DNA of 64,000 nucleotides from Diorhabda sublineata (Eukaryota; Arthropoda; Insecta; Coleoptera; Chrysomelidae), in NCBI RefSeq assembly GCF_026230105.1, contig NC_079485.1, positions 30,733,572 to 30,797,571 of the forward strand, in the 5' to 3' direction. Positions 22,590-34,659 of the stretch are shown in pieces (within the stretch, counting starts at the first letter, position 1; the number at the start of each line of letters is the position of its first letter). Under the pieces are notes generated by a model, which was given only the letters and a program-made list of their open reading frames with translations, ran no database searches and was not told where the DNA came from. The translations under genes and the position numbers were made by a program.

Positions 22590-25144
22590 TGTTAATAAAA
22601 AATATGACTGAAACTACATAAGTTACGGTTTTGCATATTGCGGAGACGAATCTTCTTCTACCCCAAAATTATCTTGTGTGCGGAGAAACTTTGGGTAATA
22701 ATTCGATGGTGCCCAGTAAACTAGTACATTTAACCACTAAACACTCATCGGTGGCCTAAAAAGACAAAACGTATTTTCAACATTTGAAGGACCAATCGAA
22801 GAAACAGGTAAATCTCATGAGTTCGTCTTTCAAAATCTCAGACAAAACAGAAAAAGCAAGCTACGTGATCTTCAACATGTTAGTTAAAGCAAAAAAACCA
22901 CCCTTGTTTGCTGAAACTTTAGTTTTACCTGTCTGCATAGAAATTGTTAAGATAATGATTAGAAGAAGAAGCTGCTAGTTTTTGCGCTACAAGTCGATGA
23001 CTCCACTGATATCAATGCCACTGACTAACCATACAACTGGTAAAGAAATAATTAAAGTAACAGACGAATATTTTGATGAAGGTAATTTGGAATGGGGTAT
23101 AAGCTGTATAAGTTTACTTAGACAGGGAAGGTTAAAGACTTTATAACTAAGGCTGATGAAAAACTTCCTAATATTGACAAACAGATTTGTTTTTTACACA
23201 GGGAAGCTCTCCAAGAAATTATTAAAATCGTAAATTACTTCGAGTCGCGACCGCTGAACTCTCGTCTTTTTAATGCAGATTGTCATGGGGGAAGATCATC
23301 AGTCACTTTTGTTTCATAAAGAAATAAGATGGCTTTCTCGCGGGAAAGTACTTTCCCGAATTTATGAGTTAAGACATGAGACTGAGTCGTTGTTGCAGTC
23401 CCAGAGCTCAGATAATGCGTATCTGTTTAAAAAAGAAGGATAGCTTGCAAAACTTGCACATCTGACGGATATATTTGCTCACTTCAGTGAACTAAATAAA
23501 AAAATGCAAGGCAGAAATTCCAATATTTTAACATCGTTAGAAAAAATTGAAAGCTTTCGCGCTAGATTGGAACTATGGAACAGTATCGCTACCAATGGTA
23601 ATAATCAAATGTTCCCGAATGTCACAGCAGCTGATCCGAAAAAAAAGTTCATGGTTTGAACGTAAAACACTTGAAACTTCTTGCAGAGAAAAATTTCTAT
23701 TTCTCCAAGATTGATCTGCAACCTAAGGACTGGGTTCGAGATCCATTCTCCGAGGGCATTCTTTTTGGACATTTACCTAAAAATGAGTAGGAAGAACTGA
23801 TGGAAATTAAAATTAAAGTTTTCAGAAACAGATTTAGAACATTTTTGGCTATGTGTGAAAAATGAATATCATTTGCTTTCTAAAAAGAGAACGCCTCAGA
23901 ACGATCGACAAAGAGATGAGAGCAGCTTTGTCAACTATTAAGCTAAGGACACATTTTTAACACGTGTCGTGTTAACACGTTATTTTAAATAGATCTATGC
24001 ATATTATTGTGATGTGTCGTTAGAGACCGAAAACACGCTTTAACACGTGTTTTCAATATCTACGTTGATCAGATTTTCGTTAGAAGTGTTACGAAGTGTT
24101 GTAGGTTATAATCACCACCTGTGCCGAGTTTGTTCTGAGCGTGACTGAAAAGTGTTTCCTTAACTATATTCCTTTTCCGTAATATATCTATAATTATCTT
24201 TATTTTAATTGAGGTAAAATTTATAGATGAGGTACGAAAGTATGAGTTTTTGTACAATTTCCGAAATAAGAACTATCGAGACCAACGAAAACGACAATCT
24301 CAAACCAATACTTATGTTTCAGAAAATACTCAAGGAAGTTCTTTTTCCAATACATTAATTAATTTTACAAATTTATAAAATGTTAATCTACTTTTCCAAA
24401 AATAATATTAGTTTTATAATAATTTTATACTCGGTTGTATTTAAGACAATATAATATTGTATTTTGTTGTTTTCTACGTTAAAGTTATTAAAAGTATTCC
24501 TCTGGAGATATTGCTTCTCTAAAATTTGTATTTTGCTTCTTTAATTTACTTTCTGGTAAATTGTAAACCACGTCGAATTCCTTCTTGGTCATCCTTGGTC
24601 ACCCACACAGAATATGATATTGATGATATTCACCACGTTCGTGCCTACATTGGTTCATTGGATGAACCCAGTACTCCCTGGATTCATATTGTAGCACAAG
24701 AAATGCTGCAGTAACCGCAACCATTTCCTCTTCTTCATCCAACCAATCCATCTCTTCTTGTAGGTACTCCATTATATTATAAGCTTCGATGGATTGTGTA
24801 TATGTGTTGTGTGAACGTGAAGGTTGAGGATACTACTTCACCAGTTTAAAAACATCAAAATGTCAGCTGGCACACACGTTTTACAACACAGATATGTGTC
24901 CGGGATCTCTGATGTGTCCTTAGCTTTACTCCAAATTTAAACGGTCTATGCTCGAATAAACAGTCTCGTGTTTTGCATTAAATACCTTTTTTACAATTTA
25001 AACTTTACGTTTGTTGATTAATAATAAATATTGTTTAGATGATTAATAAATAAATGTTAATTGTTATTACTTAAAAATGTTTTTTTGTATGTGGTTTACC
25101 TTTTCCTAGGTGTACCGTGGACAGAAAAAATTTGCGGAACACTG
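22590..25144 (+). mobile_element. hAT element (ZBED/SCAND3-type transposase), interrupted by a PIF/Harbinger element
   Basis: The plus strand encodes, with frameshifts, a BED zinc-finger-like start (YGFAYCGDESSSTPKL, CGETLGNNSMVPSKLVHLTT), then FKISDKTEKASYVIFNMLVK with ETLVLPVCIEIVKIM at 22784-22978. Next come DKQICFLHREALQEIIKIVNY near 23180-23240 and, near 23290-23560, LLFHKEIRWLSRGKVLSRIY followed by AHLTDIFAHFSELNKKMQGR and NILTSLEKIESFRARLELW. The C-terminal KKRERLRTIDKEMRAALSTI is at 23880-23940. After the inserted element the frame resumes with PNLNGLCSNKQSRVLH and a stop at about 24980. The 3' end is gcggaacactg (25134-25144), the typical hAT terminus. The 5' terminus was not found. 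It closely follows ZBED5/GTF2IRD2-like domesticable transposases but is a pseudogene. Confidence 0.85.
23941..24925 (-). mobile_element. PIF/Harbinger element inserted in the hAT coding region
   Basis: Perfect 14-bp inverted ends (agctaaggacacat at 23941-23954 and atgtgtccttagct at 24912-24925) flanked by the 3-bp duplication tta (23938-23940 and 24926-24928), as expected for PIF/Harbinger (TWA target). The minus strand near 24770-24480 reads YWVHPMNQCRHERGEYHQYH and then LKKQNTNFREAISPEE, the N-terminal signature of Harbinger transposase (family RRWWVHPIN and DTxFREAISPEERLALTLRY). A stop after ILCG and loss of the catalytic region leave a nonautonomous 985-bp element. Confidence 0.85.
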
Positions 25145-25387
25145 ATATAGAGTAAAAAATTAGTGTGTGGATTAAATTACACTAATTCATCCATTTCATT
25201 TAAATTTCCAAACATCATGAAAACATTTTAATAATCAAATGAGCTGTCTGAACACCACAGCCAATTATAATTTATGGTCAATTTCACAAATCACCCTGTA
25301 AATTAATAATCGAGTTGATACTGCACATTTTATTGTCCCTGAGAACTGTACATGTGGTAAAAGTATCTAAAGACTCTGTATAGCATG

Positions 25388-26114
25388 TAATTATTAATTT
25401 GCAATACCAATTTAAGAAAATATGAATATTATTCGGTTACTAATTTTTATTATCAAGAACAATACGCAAAATAACCTATAAATCTTATCTCATTGCGATT
25501 TTGTTTTAAAACCAGTTCTAAGACAAGCGATGGTAGTAAAATATTTCGTTCTGGCGCTGATAAGTGTGGAAAATTGATTTTGCTGTTAATTTACATCTAA
25601 CTGAGCGTAAGAAACTTGAGAACTCTATCTCTGTCACACATATGACACCTGTCTCAGGCATATGCGAATTGTAGACGGGAGTCTGTACTCTGGTTGTAGG
25701 TCAATGTATTTCTTTGTTTCCAAATTTACAGATCTTATCATTATACAAAGTGGAATACTACAAATTTTTTCATAAATATTATTACAGTTTTAGGAAACGA
25801 ACATTGCCGAAAAGAATTCTAAATTATCGATATTCAATTTTATATTGAAGAAGCTTAGTCAATACAACATAATAAATGTTTTAAAATAAAAGAAAAATAT
25901 CAAATTGGAATAATTTTTGATCGATTGAGTAGGGCGGTTCAAATATGAATTCCCGTCGTTAGTTACGACGAAGCTTGTTGATATCGGCCACGAAGAATTC
26001 CTTAGGCAGACCTACGAAGGCTGGTACAAACATGTGGTAGTCGCAGGGTGATAAGTTGAAATACCGAACACACATTCAGATTTATCATGATATTTTGCCT
26101 CTTTTGTTTGTGTA
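25388..26114. other. AT-rich stretch without recognised gene
   Basis: No motif or repeat ends recognised. Confidence 0.4.
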
Positions 26115-26905
26115 CGAGGTTTGGCTACGAAAAAATGTTTTATTATAAAAATTATTCCACATTCAAATGCCCCCTTCCCCTCACACACACCTTTCCATAC
26201 TCTTTTTCCATTGATCGAAGCAGTGCTGGAAGTCTTCTTTGGTGACAGCCTTTAGGAACTCTGTTGTCGTTTTTTGTTTTAACGCTTCCATCGACTCAAA
26301 TTGGATCCCTTTCGAAGCAGATCTTTTTCTAACTTTTCAAGGAAGTCTGAGCAGACCCGTTGACGCAAAAGCTTTTGGTCAGGAATCAGATTTTTTTGGC
26401 ACTAACTTCGTACAAACTTTCGTCATGTGTAATTCCTCATGTAAAATTGTTCTAACCGTTTCTTTATCAGTGTTTACAGTCTCGGCAATCATTCGGATGC
26501 TCATTCGACAATCTGCACGCACAATTTGGTTGATTTTGGTCACTGTTTCCCTGAGTTGGAATAATCACAGGACGACCTGGGCGCTGGTCATCTTCAGTGC
26601 TTTCTCGGCCCTCACTAAAACGCTTACACCACTCAAAAACCCGCGCACGAGAGAGAATTGTCCCCAAATGCCTCTTGCAACAATTTATAGCTCTCAGTCG
26701 GAGTTTATTTCAATTTAACGAGAAATTTGAGATTGATGCGGTGCTCTACGTTCGTTTCAAACCTCTGCTCCACAAATACTATAATAGCAACGGAAACTTG
26801 TTTTGGGACGTGCATAAACAAGATATCTAGATATCCAACGCACTTCTCGTTTTTTACCCCACCCGTCTAGGGCGCACAGTCTCGTCATTTAATAGCCAGA
26901 CCTCG
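26115..26905 (-). mobile_element. Deleted mariner with intact ends (copy E)
   Basis: The right end reads tttaatagccagacctcg and the left end cgaggtttggcta as its inverse, with TA on both sides (26113-26114, 26906-26907). At 791 bp it is a deletion derivative. The minus strand has SRARVFEWCKRFSEGRESTE (helix-turn-helix region, 26667 onward), then in shifted frames RMIAETVNTDKETVRTILHE and a decayed KLVPKNLTPDQ-like piece. It then jumps directly to the C-terminal segment FESMEALKQKTTEFLKAVTK and EDFQHCFDQWKK. The whole DDD catalytic core is absent. The 159-codon frame on the plus strand (26239-26718) is antisense to this and not a gene. Copy F at 46.4 kb has the same architecture. Confidence 0.88.
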
Positions 26906-26949
26906 TATTTATCTCTTTAACCAACGAGCCTGTAGCAAAGTTGAAAGAT

Positions 26950-27660
26950 GTATATCAGGTCATATTGAGTGTAGTAACAGATATTAATAATCAAGCCTAA
27001 CGAAAGCCGGACAGGTGAGTGATATAGGGGATATGAGCGATAAGGGGAGTTTCACGTGTGTTTTCTTAAGGTTATGGTAGTATGTAGGATTTAGGGCGCA
27101 GTAAGTTAACGTTCTACGCTGCAAATGTTGTTTGGTGTGATAGTGGTTCGCTGTCGACTAACATGCGGCTCATTGTCGACGGTTTCGCGGCCATATGTCA
27201 ACGTGGTCCAGGTGTACTCCTACTCCTAGTCCACGGGAGGCTTTACACAGGAGGATACTTATAATATCCGTAGTTAGATCTGATTTTTTTACGAGTTGGG
27301 AATACGGTGTATCAACTAAAACTAGTAATAAGTATTTTGAAAGTGGTTTACGAGGAAAAAAAGTTTGGGACCTTCTGGTTTAGCCCATTTAAATACAGTA
27401 GACCTACTCAGTCATTTACTACCGAATTGATTTCGAAAACGCCTTGTTTTTAAGTCTTCGCACATCAAAAAACCGAATGGCAATACGTTGCGCAACGGTG
27501 GTCGGCACTTCAAGCTCGCTCATGGTCTTAGTACGTGCGTTTGTAACGAAAACTATGCCACACCGTTAATAAGAGACCCAACTAACACATAATCCAGCCA
27601 TAACCTCAAAAATATACAGGCTCCATCTACAGTATTTGTGTTGGTCACATTTGAACACCC
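26950..27660. repeat. Unclassified GC-richer block
   Basis: Base composition is visibly richer in G and C than the neighbourhood. The right edge, ttgaacaccccttgta, read inverted is tacaaggggtgttcaa, resembling the end of many insect transposon families. A minus-strand frame includes MSELEVPTTVAQRIAIRFFD near 27520-27460, not matched to a family. Probably an old element. Confidence 0.35.
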
Positions 27661-29259
27661 CTTGTATTATTCTTATTCGTTTCAATTAAAGAAATTTATA
27701 GTTGACAATTTGATTAAATTACCAATTTTGAATTAACGAAATGGAGTGTACTTTTTCTTTTTGATTGTTTTGTGAAATTACCTCTTTTTTTGATATTGAG
27801 TAATTTTCAGCAGTTTTATCCTGATAGGTTATTAGGTCATAATTATGAAATCACTTTATTTGTTATCAAAATATTGTTTCAAAAAAAACACCTTACTAAA
27901 TTCCTTTGTCTTTTGTGTCATATTGTTTAGAACTAATTATTATTCTTCTCATAATTCCTGCGTTCACAAAAGACCGATGGTATAATATTTTTATAACACA
28001 AAAGACTATTTCTTTGTTTGTCTATTTTTAGTTAATAATAAAACTTACTAAAATGCTGCCTTTATTCCTGAAGCTTAAGGAAAAAAGTTACGTAACAAAC
28101 CTTATTATTGTTTATTCACAATAAATAATCCAAAGGTCTGTTTTTGATGTTGTTACTATGGTAACGTCCGGGAATTTTCATACCTCACTCAATCTACTTT
28201 TATATTACAGAAGGTATTCACAAAATATCTTGATATTTATTGAGTTCTGCAGAAAAAGACATACTCCCTATCATAGTATATTGTTATTCATTATTCAGTT
28301 CAAATCCTTATAAAGAACTAGACGGCTTATTACGCATAGCTCTGAACTTGATGCATTGAACAGCTCTAATTAAATCACACCACTATAGTATAAAGAGCGA
28401 GCTGATCACAAAATATTACAAAAAGAAAGACTAAAAAGTTTCTCTTTATTTCTTATTTTTTTAGAGCTCCGCAGTAGCTCCCCCTGCTATGAGTCACTTT
28501 AATTAAGCACGCCAAATAATCAAAGGTGAAAAAATTATTCTTTTTAAACACCTTGTATTTTTCATAAGTGGAATAATATGTGAACACTGTTTCTATTTAG
28601 ACCTGACGTCTAAATATAACCGCATCCCCAGTATACAGTCTATCCAAAATGTAAAAAAAGAGAGAAGTAACATTTGTCAATGGAATTTTTCACGTCAGAC
28701 TGAAATCATTTATTACATACTCCTCTGAAGGAATTACCACCATTTTGTATTTGAAACATAAATAAAAAGCATGAAGACAGACATAGCTGAGCAAAACGAT
28801 GAAAAAATCTTCGTATTCGCGTATCCGCTTTTAATTCTGAATGAAAATAATTTAGTAGACGCTTCTGAGTCGCGGAAATGTGCGTGTTGAACAGAAAAAT
28901 GTTTTGTTTTAACGGATTTTATAATCGATTGAAATTGCTACATCCTTGTTTATCATTTTATGTTTCTTGTTATACTTTTTTTATCCCCATAATCTTCCTC
29001 ATATTTCTAAACAGATTTTAAATGCCTCTGGATTAAAATTTTCATTATTTCCTTCAAATTTATATGTTTTTTGCTACTTTTAGAACATTTCCGTGTTGTC
29101 ACTTTTTATTACAGAAATAGTGGCATTCCTCAGACTTCCAATTTTGTTTTATCGTAGATATGCGTATTCACAAATTTATGAATAATTGAATATTTAGCTA
29201 TAGAAAAATCCAGATGACTAAAATTAAAACATAACAACATCTTTTGTCGTAAGTATTCA
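27661..29259. other. AT-rich stretch without recognised gene
   Basis: No motif or repeat ends recognised. Confidence 0.4.
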
Positions 29260-29265
29260 GCAGAT

Positions 29266-30060
29266 CTACAATGATTGCATCGAATGGATGCACATTTTTT
29301 CGCCGGCTCCAGAGAAATTCACAAAGATGCAGGTCCTGATTCCCCTCCTCGACATTCTTCTTCCCATGTGCCTCCAGCTGGATTCAATATTTTGGGTGTA
29401 GGCCCCTGTTTCGGGGTCAACAAAGTGCTTTTGATGGTTGACTGTAAAGTGATGGTAGCCTTCACTTTCTAGCGCCAAATATCCTTTCAAGCAGTCAGTA
29501 TAAATGATAGTCCCGACTTTGACATGCTTCATTATCAGCTCCATCAATATTTTGGCACTTCTAGAGTTATCAGGACATATTTCCAATCGGTAGCCGTCGC
29601 CGCCACGTTCGATCATTCCTAATATCCTCGACCCTCGACCATGCGTCCTCTATTGTATTTTCTTCGTCCGATTTCACATTCGTTTATTTCAACGACGCAA
29701 CCATCCCCACCAATTTGACCTTCATCTTCATATGCTCGGTCTAAACTGGCCATACAAACTTCTCGGGCATAATTGAAGACGTCGCCCACTGATTTTGACA
29801 AAACTGTTGTTTCCAAGATTGAAGCCACTTTTATCGTCTGTTCAAATGAAAATACTTGTGAAAAACAATAGGTGATGATTATTATTTGACGGACTTTAGT
29901 GTGCAATCGTTCGAACCATGTGTCTGAACCTATGGTTGAACGATCTGCCCTTGATTTGTGGCCAAAAACGGTACCATCAGCATACCATTTAGCAAATTGG
30001 TTATGCTTGCTGTACCATCTATAGACTCGCACAAGATTATTATTAATGGCCCAAATTTTT
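29266..30060 (-). pseudogene. Merlin (IS1016-like) transposase pseudogene
   Basis: Two consecutive minus-strand frames together span about 255 codons. The first (30032-29619) has the WYADGTVFGHKSR region, IIITYCFSQVFSFEQTIKVA, then GGDGCVVEINECEIGRRKYN followed by RGRMVEGRG. The family form is VVEIDESKFGKRKYNRGRxVEGQWV, so the first catalytic Asp is Asn here (residue 117). After one frameshift at about 29620 the second frame gives MIERGGDGYRLEICPDNSRS, TIIYTDCLKGYLAL (second Asp, residue 41) and FVDPETGAYTQNIESSWRHM (Glu, residue 78). Merlin is an IS1595/IS1016-related DNA transposon superfamily. Apart from one frameshift and D-to-N it is unusually complete for this window. Termini were not identified. 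Confidence 0.85.
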
Positions 30061-31508
30061 GCTTAAGCCTCTGTTGGCCTAATTGTTACCATTTTAAAAA
30101 GGTTCCAACTTTTTGGTTCCATCTGAGACTGGGATGATGTTATTTGTGAATAATATGAGAGCCTAAAAATAAAAAAATTAATCATCAACTACTTACATTT
30201 TTGAAAGAATTCCTTTTAATTTTAACATCAAAAAACCAAACCACAATTAATGTTTTAAACTTGCAATTTTTTATTTACCACTAATCCAATGAACGAGCAA
30301 AATGGCGGATATTTCTGCTCCTACTTACCTGCGCACGAAATGCGGGAATTTCAAAAATATCGACGTCACCTGTAAAATTTCACTGGCGTTATTTGGCTCA
30401 GATGGATTCCGTATACCAACTTTCATGAAGCATGTCAAACAACTGGATATTTGATTGAGAAAATATCGAATTGATGTGCTATTGCCCATTGGCAAACATT
30501 ACCTCATATTTCCACGATATCAACTTCAGAGTAGACAATGCTTCCAGAATTTCTGTGTGTATGTTTCTGTTCCAATTCTTAGAAAAACCCGGATTTGAGT
30601 GACCACAGTGGTAGTATATTAATTCAATTGCCGAGATAAATTAAGTTCATTCAATATTTTTAAAATTGTGACGTATTTTTGTTAATAAAGTTCCGAGAGT
30701 AAAATATGTAATTCAGGAAGACTTATAAATATTTATTATAAATAAATATTAAAACAAAATAAAAACCTGATATTCAAAATTTAAGTGGCGTTAGAAATAA
30801 TGATTAAATAAATTCATCTTTTACGAATTAAAACTATTAAGTGAAATGATTCGAAATCGATTGGTGTTACACGCAAAATATGCATTTTCATGCAGATCTT
30901 GTAACGTTCAGGGCCGAATTCAGCAATTATATTACTACTTAGACAATTTGTTGAGCAATCATTGACCTATTCTTTATTTAATACCACTCGTTTGTATACA
31001 GTATATCTAGTTTTTGCTTATTATACAGACAATTATGCCCAGCGTTTTCTCAATAAAATTAATAATCAAGGCTTTACACATGTCAATATTATTATTTACA
31101 AGTTAGAAAATATAAAAACAGTCCTAGGAAGTAGGCGTTATTTGCGTTAAAGAGAGAATTATTTAAAAAGCTGCGCTGCTCTCTTTAGACGTGATTGTGC
31201 ATTAAAAATTTAATGGGAAGTGTTGACGTCATCAAATACTTTTATCACCTTGTTGGTATAACTGCATTACTGTCAAATGTCCTTGCTACTTGATTATTTT
31301 ATGTTTCTTACATTTCTTATTTGCAACGTATTTTACGTTTAACTTGAGTTTTGATTTCAATAGTTACATTTCTCTTACTTTTGTATTCTTTCTTAGAGCT
31401 TATTAGTTATTTTGTGAAAGTAAAATGTACCTTCAGAACCTAACTTCAGATTGTTTGTTGTTTCAACTATTTAAATTACAATATACTTAATACCTAAGTA
31501 AAGTGTAA
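30061..31508. other. AT-rich stretch without recognised gene
   Basis: May include flanks of the Merlin element near 30.06-30.4 kb; no ends found. Confidence 0.4.
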
Positions 31509-31652
31509 ACGGTTAAGAGGTAAGCAGATTTACGAAGATATGCTTAATGCCCCAGGTGATCAATGTCCTTCGTATGCGACCGTGAAAAATTGGACTGCAA
31601 GCTTCAAAAGAGGTAAAATTCCCATTGAAGATGATGACCGATCGGGAAGGCC
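31509..31652 (+). mobile_element. mariner N-terminal fragment (same family as copies B and C)
   Basis: Plus-strand frame reads LRGKQIYEDMLNAPGDQCPS, then VKNWTASFKRGKIPIEDDDR and SGRP. Nearly identical to 13850-13985 and 44315-44458. Only this internal 144-bp piece remains, with no termini. It is the most intact in-frame version of this stretch in the window. Confidence 0.88.
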
Positions 31653-32789
31653 ACTTTTAGCACATACCTACACGTTGGGAAATTTTGGAAAAAATTATTC
31701 TTGATTACAATTGGCCGATGGAGGTTCCATTGGATTCCCTAGTAATATCCAAACCAATTAATATTAGAAGAGGTTCCAGACATGTTCGCAATATTTAAAC
31801 ATTTGTAAAAAGGCGAAAATAGATAGATTAAAAAAATATACGACGGCTGACTTGACTCCTATCCACAAGATATCAGTTTCATTTTTCAATATAGTCCTCA
31901 TTAAGTTTAGAATCTGGAACATCATTCAACCTCTGCAAACTACTAATTTACCTATAATATGACTTCATTATCTAAAAAATATCATTAAATACATTGTTGG
32001 AAATAGCCGGTGATCACTGGAGCTAAAATCTGAAGAAATCCCAACCAATACAAAGGCAAAAGCTAATGCAGACCCGGATTTTGGTGAGCACTAGCACTAC
32101 ATAACTCGGTATTGATGGGTGCACCATCTGGAATGATTTGGGAGTACCAATAAACCTTCATAATTACACCAGACATTTTCCGCTCAAATCCACCTCTCTT
32201 TGCGACGGGTTCTGGTATTTGTGCTTTATCTAAGAACTGATTTTCCATGCTTGGGTTGTTTGGATAAATCCATTTTTCCGACCAGCTTTCAAAAGGACAA
32301 GGAACCGATTACACATAACGTTTCGCTTGAATCCCGGTTGGCGAAGGTATCTTTAGAAGGTCCAAGGGATCTGCAAGTGCTGGCTTTCTACTGCTGCCCT
32401 TATAATCTCAATAGACGCAGGTGGACGAATTGAGCGCAAACGATCTTCAAGCGTCAATTCTCGACTATTAAAAAGACTAAACCAACGTCATGCAGTTGGT
32501 TCATTAACTATGTCTTCAACTTCACATATTTTCCTTGTTGTCACGACTGCTTTAAACTTTTCGTTTCCAATAACGTCTTGACAATACACGAAATACATAT
32601 TGAAATAAAGTAAACCACTCTTCATAGAATTAACAAGTTGCGAATGCTTGAAATAAGGCGTAGGAATTTTCACATATCAAATTTTTTGACAATGATGCAT
32701 TCTTCTTCTTCATTACCCACGAGACACCCTCTGTAAAATTGAATTGTAGGCAACTTCTACAACAAAAACATGAACTTTTTGAGTAGAAG
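31653..32789. other. Unclassified, possible decayed transposase on the minus strand
   Basis: Minus-strand frames near 32430-32060 include RPPASIEIIRAAVESQHLQI and MENQFLDKAQIPEPVAKRGG. They look like fragments of a protein but I could not place the family; a paired-type helix-turn-helix is only a guess. Confidence 0.3.
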
Positions 32790-33055
32790 GGAAGCTGAGA
32801 CAATAAGAAGACTCCACATCAGCCACACAAAACTAACAGCTATTTGATGTCGTCAGAAAGTCGTCCTATCTGCCAAGAAGACACTGCCCTACAGAAATGA
32901 AGAAAATCCGAGAGTTTCTTAAAGCCACCAAGCTATATGAGAAAGTATAATTAATTTATGTTGTAATAGATTTTGTTATTTAACTTATGTTTGTTTTCAT
33001 GTGCCAATAGCCAGCGCTGTCGAGGCACATTAAATTGTAATAAAAAAAATAAAAT
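32790..33055 (+). mobile_element. Non-LTR retrotransposon 3' end
   Basis: In shifted frames the plus strand gives RRLHISHTKLTAI (family RxRIGHTRLTHxYLL), SSESRPICQED, and MKKIREFLKATKLYEKV to a stop, the C-terminus of an I/Jockey-group ORF2. Then come a short 3' UTR with catgtgccaatagccagcg and an A-rich tail aataaaaaaaataaaa near 33040-33055. The UTR block is shared with the element at 18990-19870, so they are the same family. 5'-truncated to about 270 bp. Confidence 0.75.
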
Positions 33056-34659
33056 TGTTTCCACCGCTTACTTTTTGGTGGTGATTTGTGAGGTCACGCA
33101 TCTAGAGCACTTAAGTTTGAACCATCTTCCTCATTACATGTGCTTCATTAGGATTAATAGATATTTTGGCTCAACTAGATTCTGCTTATTGTTTAAATAT
33201 ACAGAGGTATGATAAAAATGTGTGAAACAATTTTTAGTTGGTAAATTTTCTGAATCTGCTGAAGTCGTTCATGAACAATAAAAGTAAAATAGTAAAATAT
33301 AGTGGAGATATCGGGAAAGACTTGAAGTAGTACTTTTTTTGCAACAATCCATTGCTTCAGAACGGAAGTTGATGAATGTGGATTTCATAAACAATAACAT
33401 TTTTTTGCACGAAAGCTTTTCATTTGAGCGTTTTTGCCTGACACATTCTTAATAATTTAGCGTGCTTATTAGCTATATTATCCATTTTCCAGGTAAAATA
33501 TTTACGACTCATTAACTATTGAACATTTATAGATACATTTACGAATTCTCAAATAAAGTTACATAATTATTAATTAAAAAAATTCTTGATTATGAATGAG
33601 CTATTTCTACATTTTTCTCCAAACAAAAAGTATTATACAATTTCTACCTTTGTGCAACCACAAGATATCTTGTTCAAATATTTGAGGTACCAAATAGAAT
33701 GTTTTTAAACTGACATATGTTGAAAACCGTGAAAAAATTGTGTGTATTCCGAGTGTTGTATGTAATTAAATGGTTCACTTAAAAATAAATATTTAAAACT
33801 CCGAATCGCCGTTCTGAGAACGTTTCTGTAAATAATTATATGGTACATATAAGACAATTTGACAGTGCCAATATTTAATCAGTTTTCTAGTGTTATGATT
33901 GATAACATCTTATAGTTGTATAAACGATTTCTGGTATTTGTCGTGAGGTGGAGGAATGAACTGTTGGCGATGTAGATGTCAAAAATTTATTAATACACGT
34001 GTGAAAACAAAGATTCGATATCAATCATTTCTTAATATAATCAATCATAAGTCAATAAGAAGAGACATCATATTACTTTATCAAAATTACTAACATGATG
34101 ATGATTTGAACGTTTTGTTTATTTTACGTAGTATAGAAATAAAAATATTCCCAAAAATGAGGTTCTGTAGAAAGAACTGATCATAAAATCATTATAAATT
34201 AGTAAAAATGGATCAATGATTTTTGACTTTTCGTAAACTATTAACGAGTTAACCGAATCATGATTTGAGAAAATTTAATAAATTCAAATGAATCTATTGA
34301 ATTTTCTGCACATGATAAACGAGCGGGACTAGTTGCTGACATCAATTCTGAAGGTGGTGTACTTAGGTTTCTTTAGTGGTACTACCCTAGATTTAGCTTA
34401 TATCAAGGAAAAATTCACTCAAAAATCCCCTACGATGATTGGTATTAGATTGGGTAGAAAATTCTTGTGGTAAATTCTAACAAATCGTAATGTATCACTA
34501 AGATCTATGATCAAAGCATTTTAGATGACTCCTCCTTGAATTGATTTAGAAATTTTCTCCTATCTACACTAGAAACTGAATTTTCTACATATAGTACAGG
34601 AAAATTAGGCGAATTTGAGCTAAAACCTTAAATTAAATTGAGAGCGATTTTGATTTTCT
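33056..34659. other. AT-rich stretch without recognised gene
   Basis: No motif or repeat ends recognised. Confidence 0.4.

Larger units (their letters stand above)
20926..25387 (-). mobile_element. Compound DNA transposon with long inverted ends
   Basis: The ends are inverted copies of each other. The strongest block is ttattaatttacagggtgat at about 21014-21033 on the left and its inverse near 25291-25310, continuing into a near-identical stretch through aattggct (left to about 21066, right from about 25258). A weaker outer block includes accacatgta at about 20952 and 25349. Arms total about 140 bp. Inside on the minus strand is a DUF4817/Tc3-like transposase (21260-22090), interrupted by a 132-bp element and adjoined by a hAT element that itself carries a PIF/Harbinger element. 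Length without inserts cannot be fixed because the left end of the hAT is not found. Confidence 0.65.

Noticed and set aside
22784..22978. ZBED-like frame as a domesticated host gene
   Set aside because: Frameshifts, stops and the inserted Harbinger element show it is a dead transposon copy.
26239..26718. 159-codon open frame on the plus strand
   Set aside because: It lies antisense to mariner copy E, whose minus-strand motifs are unmistakable.
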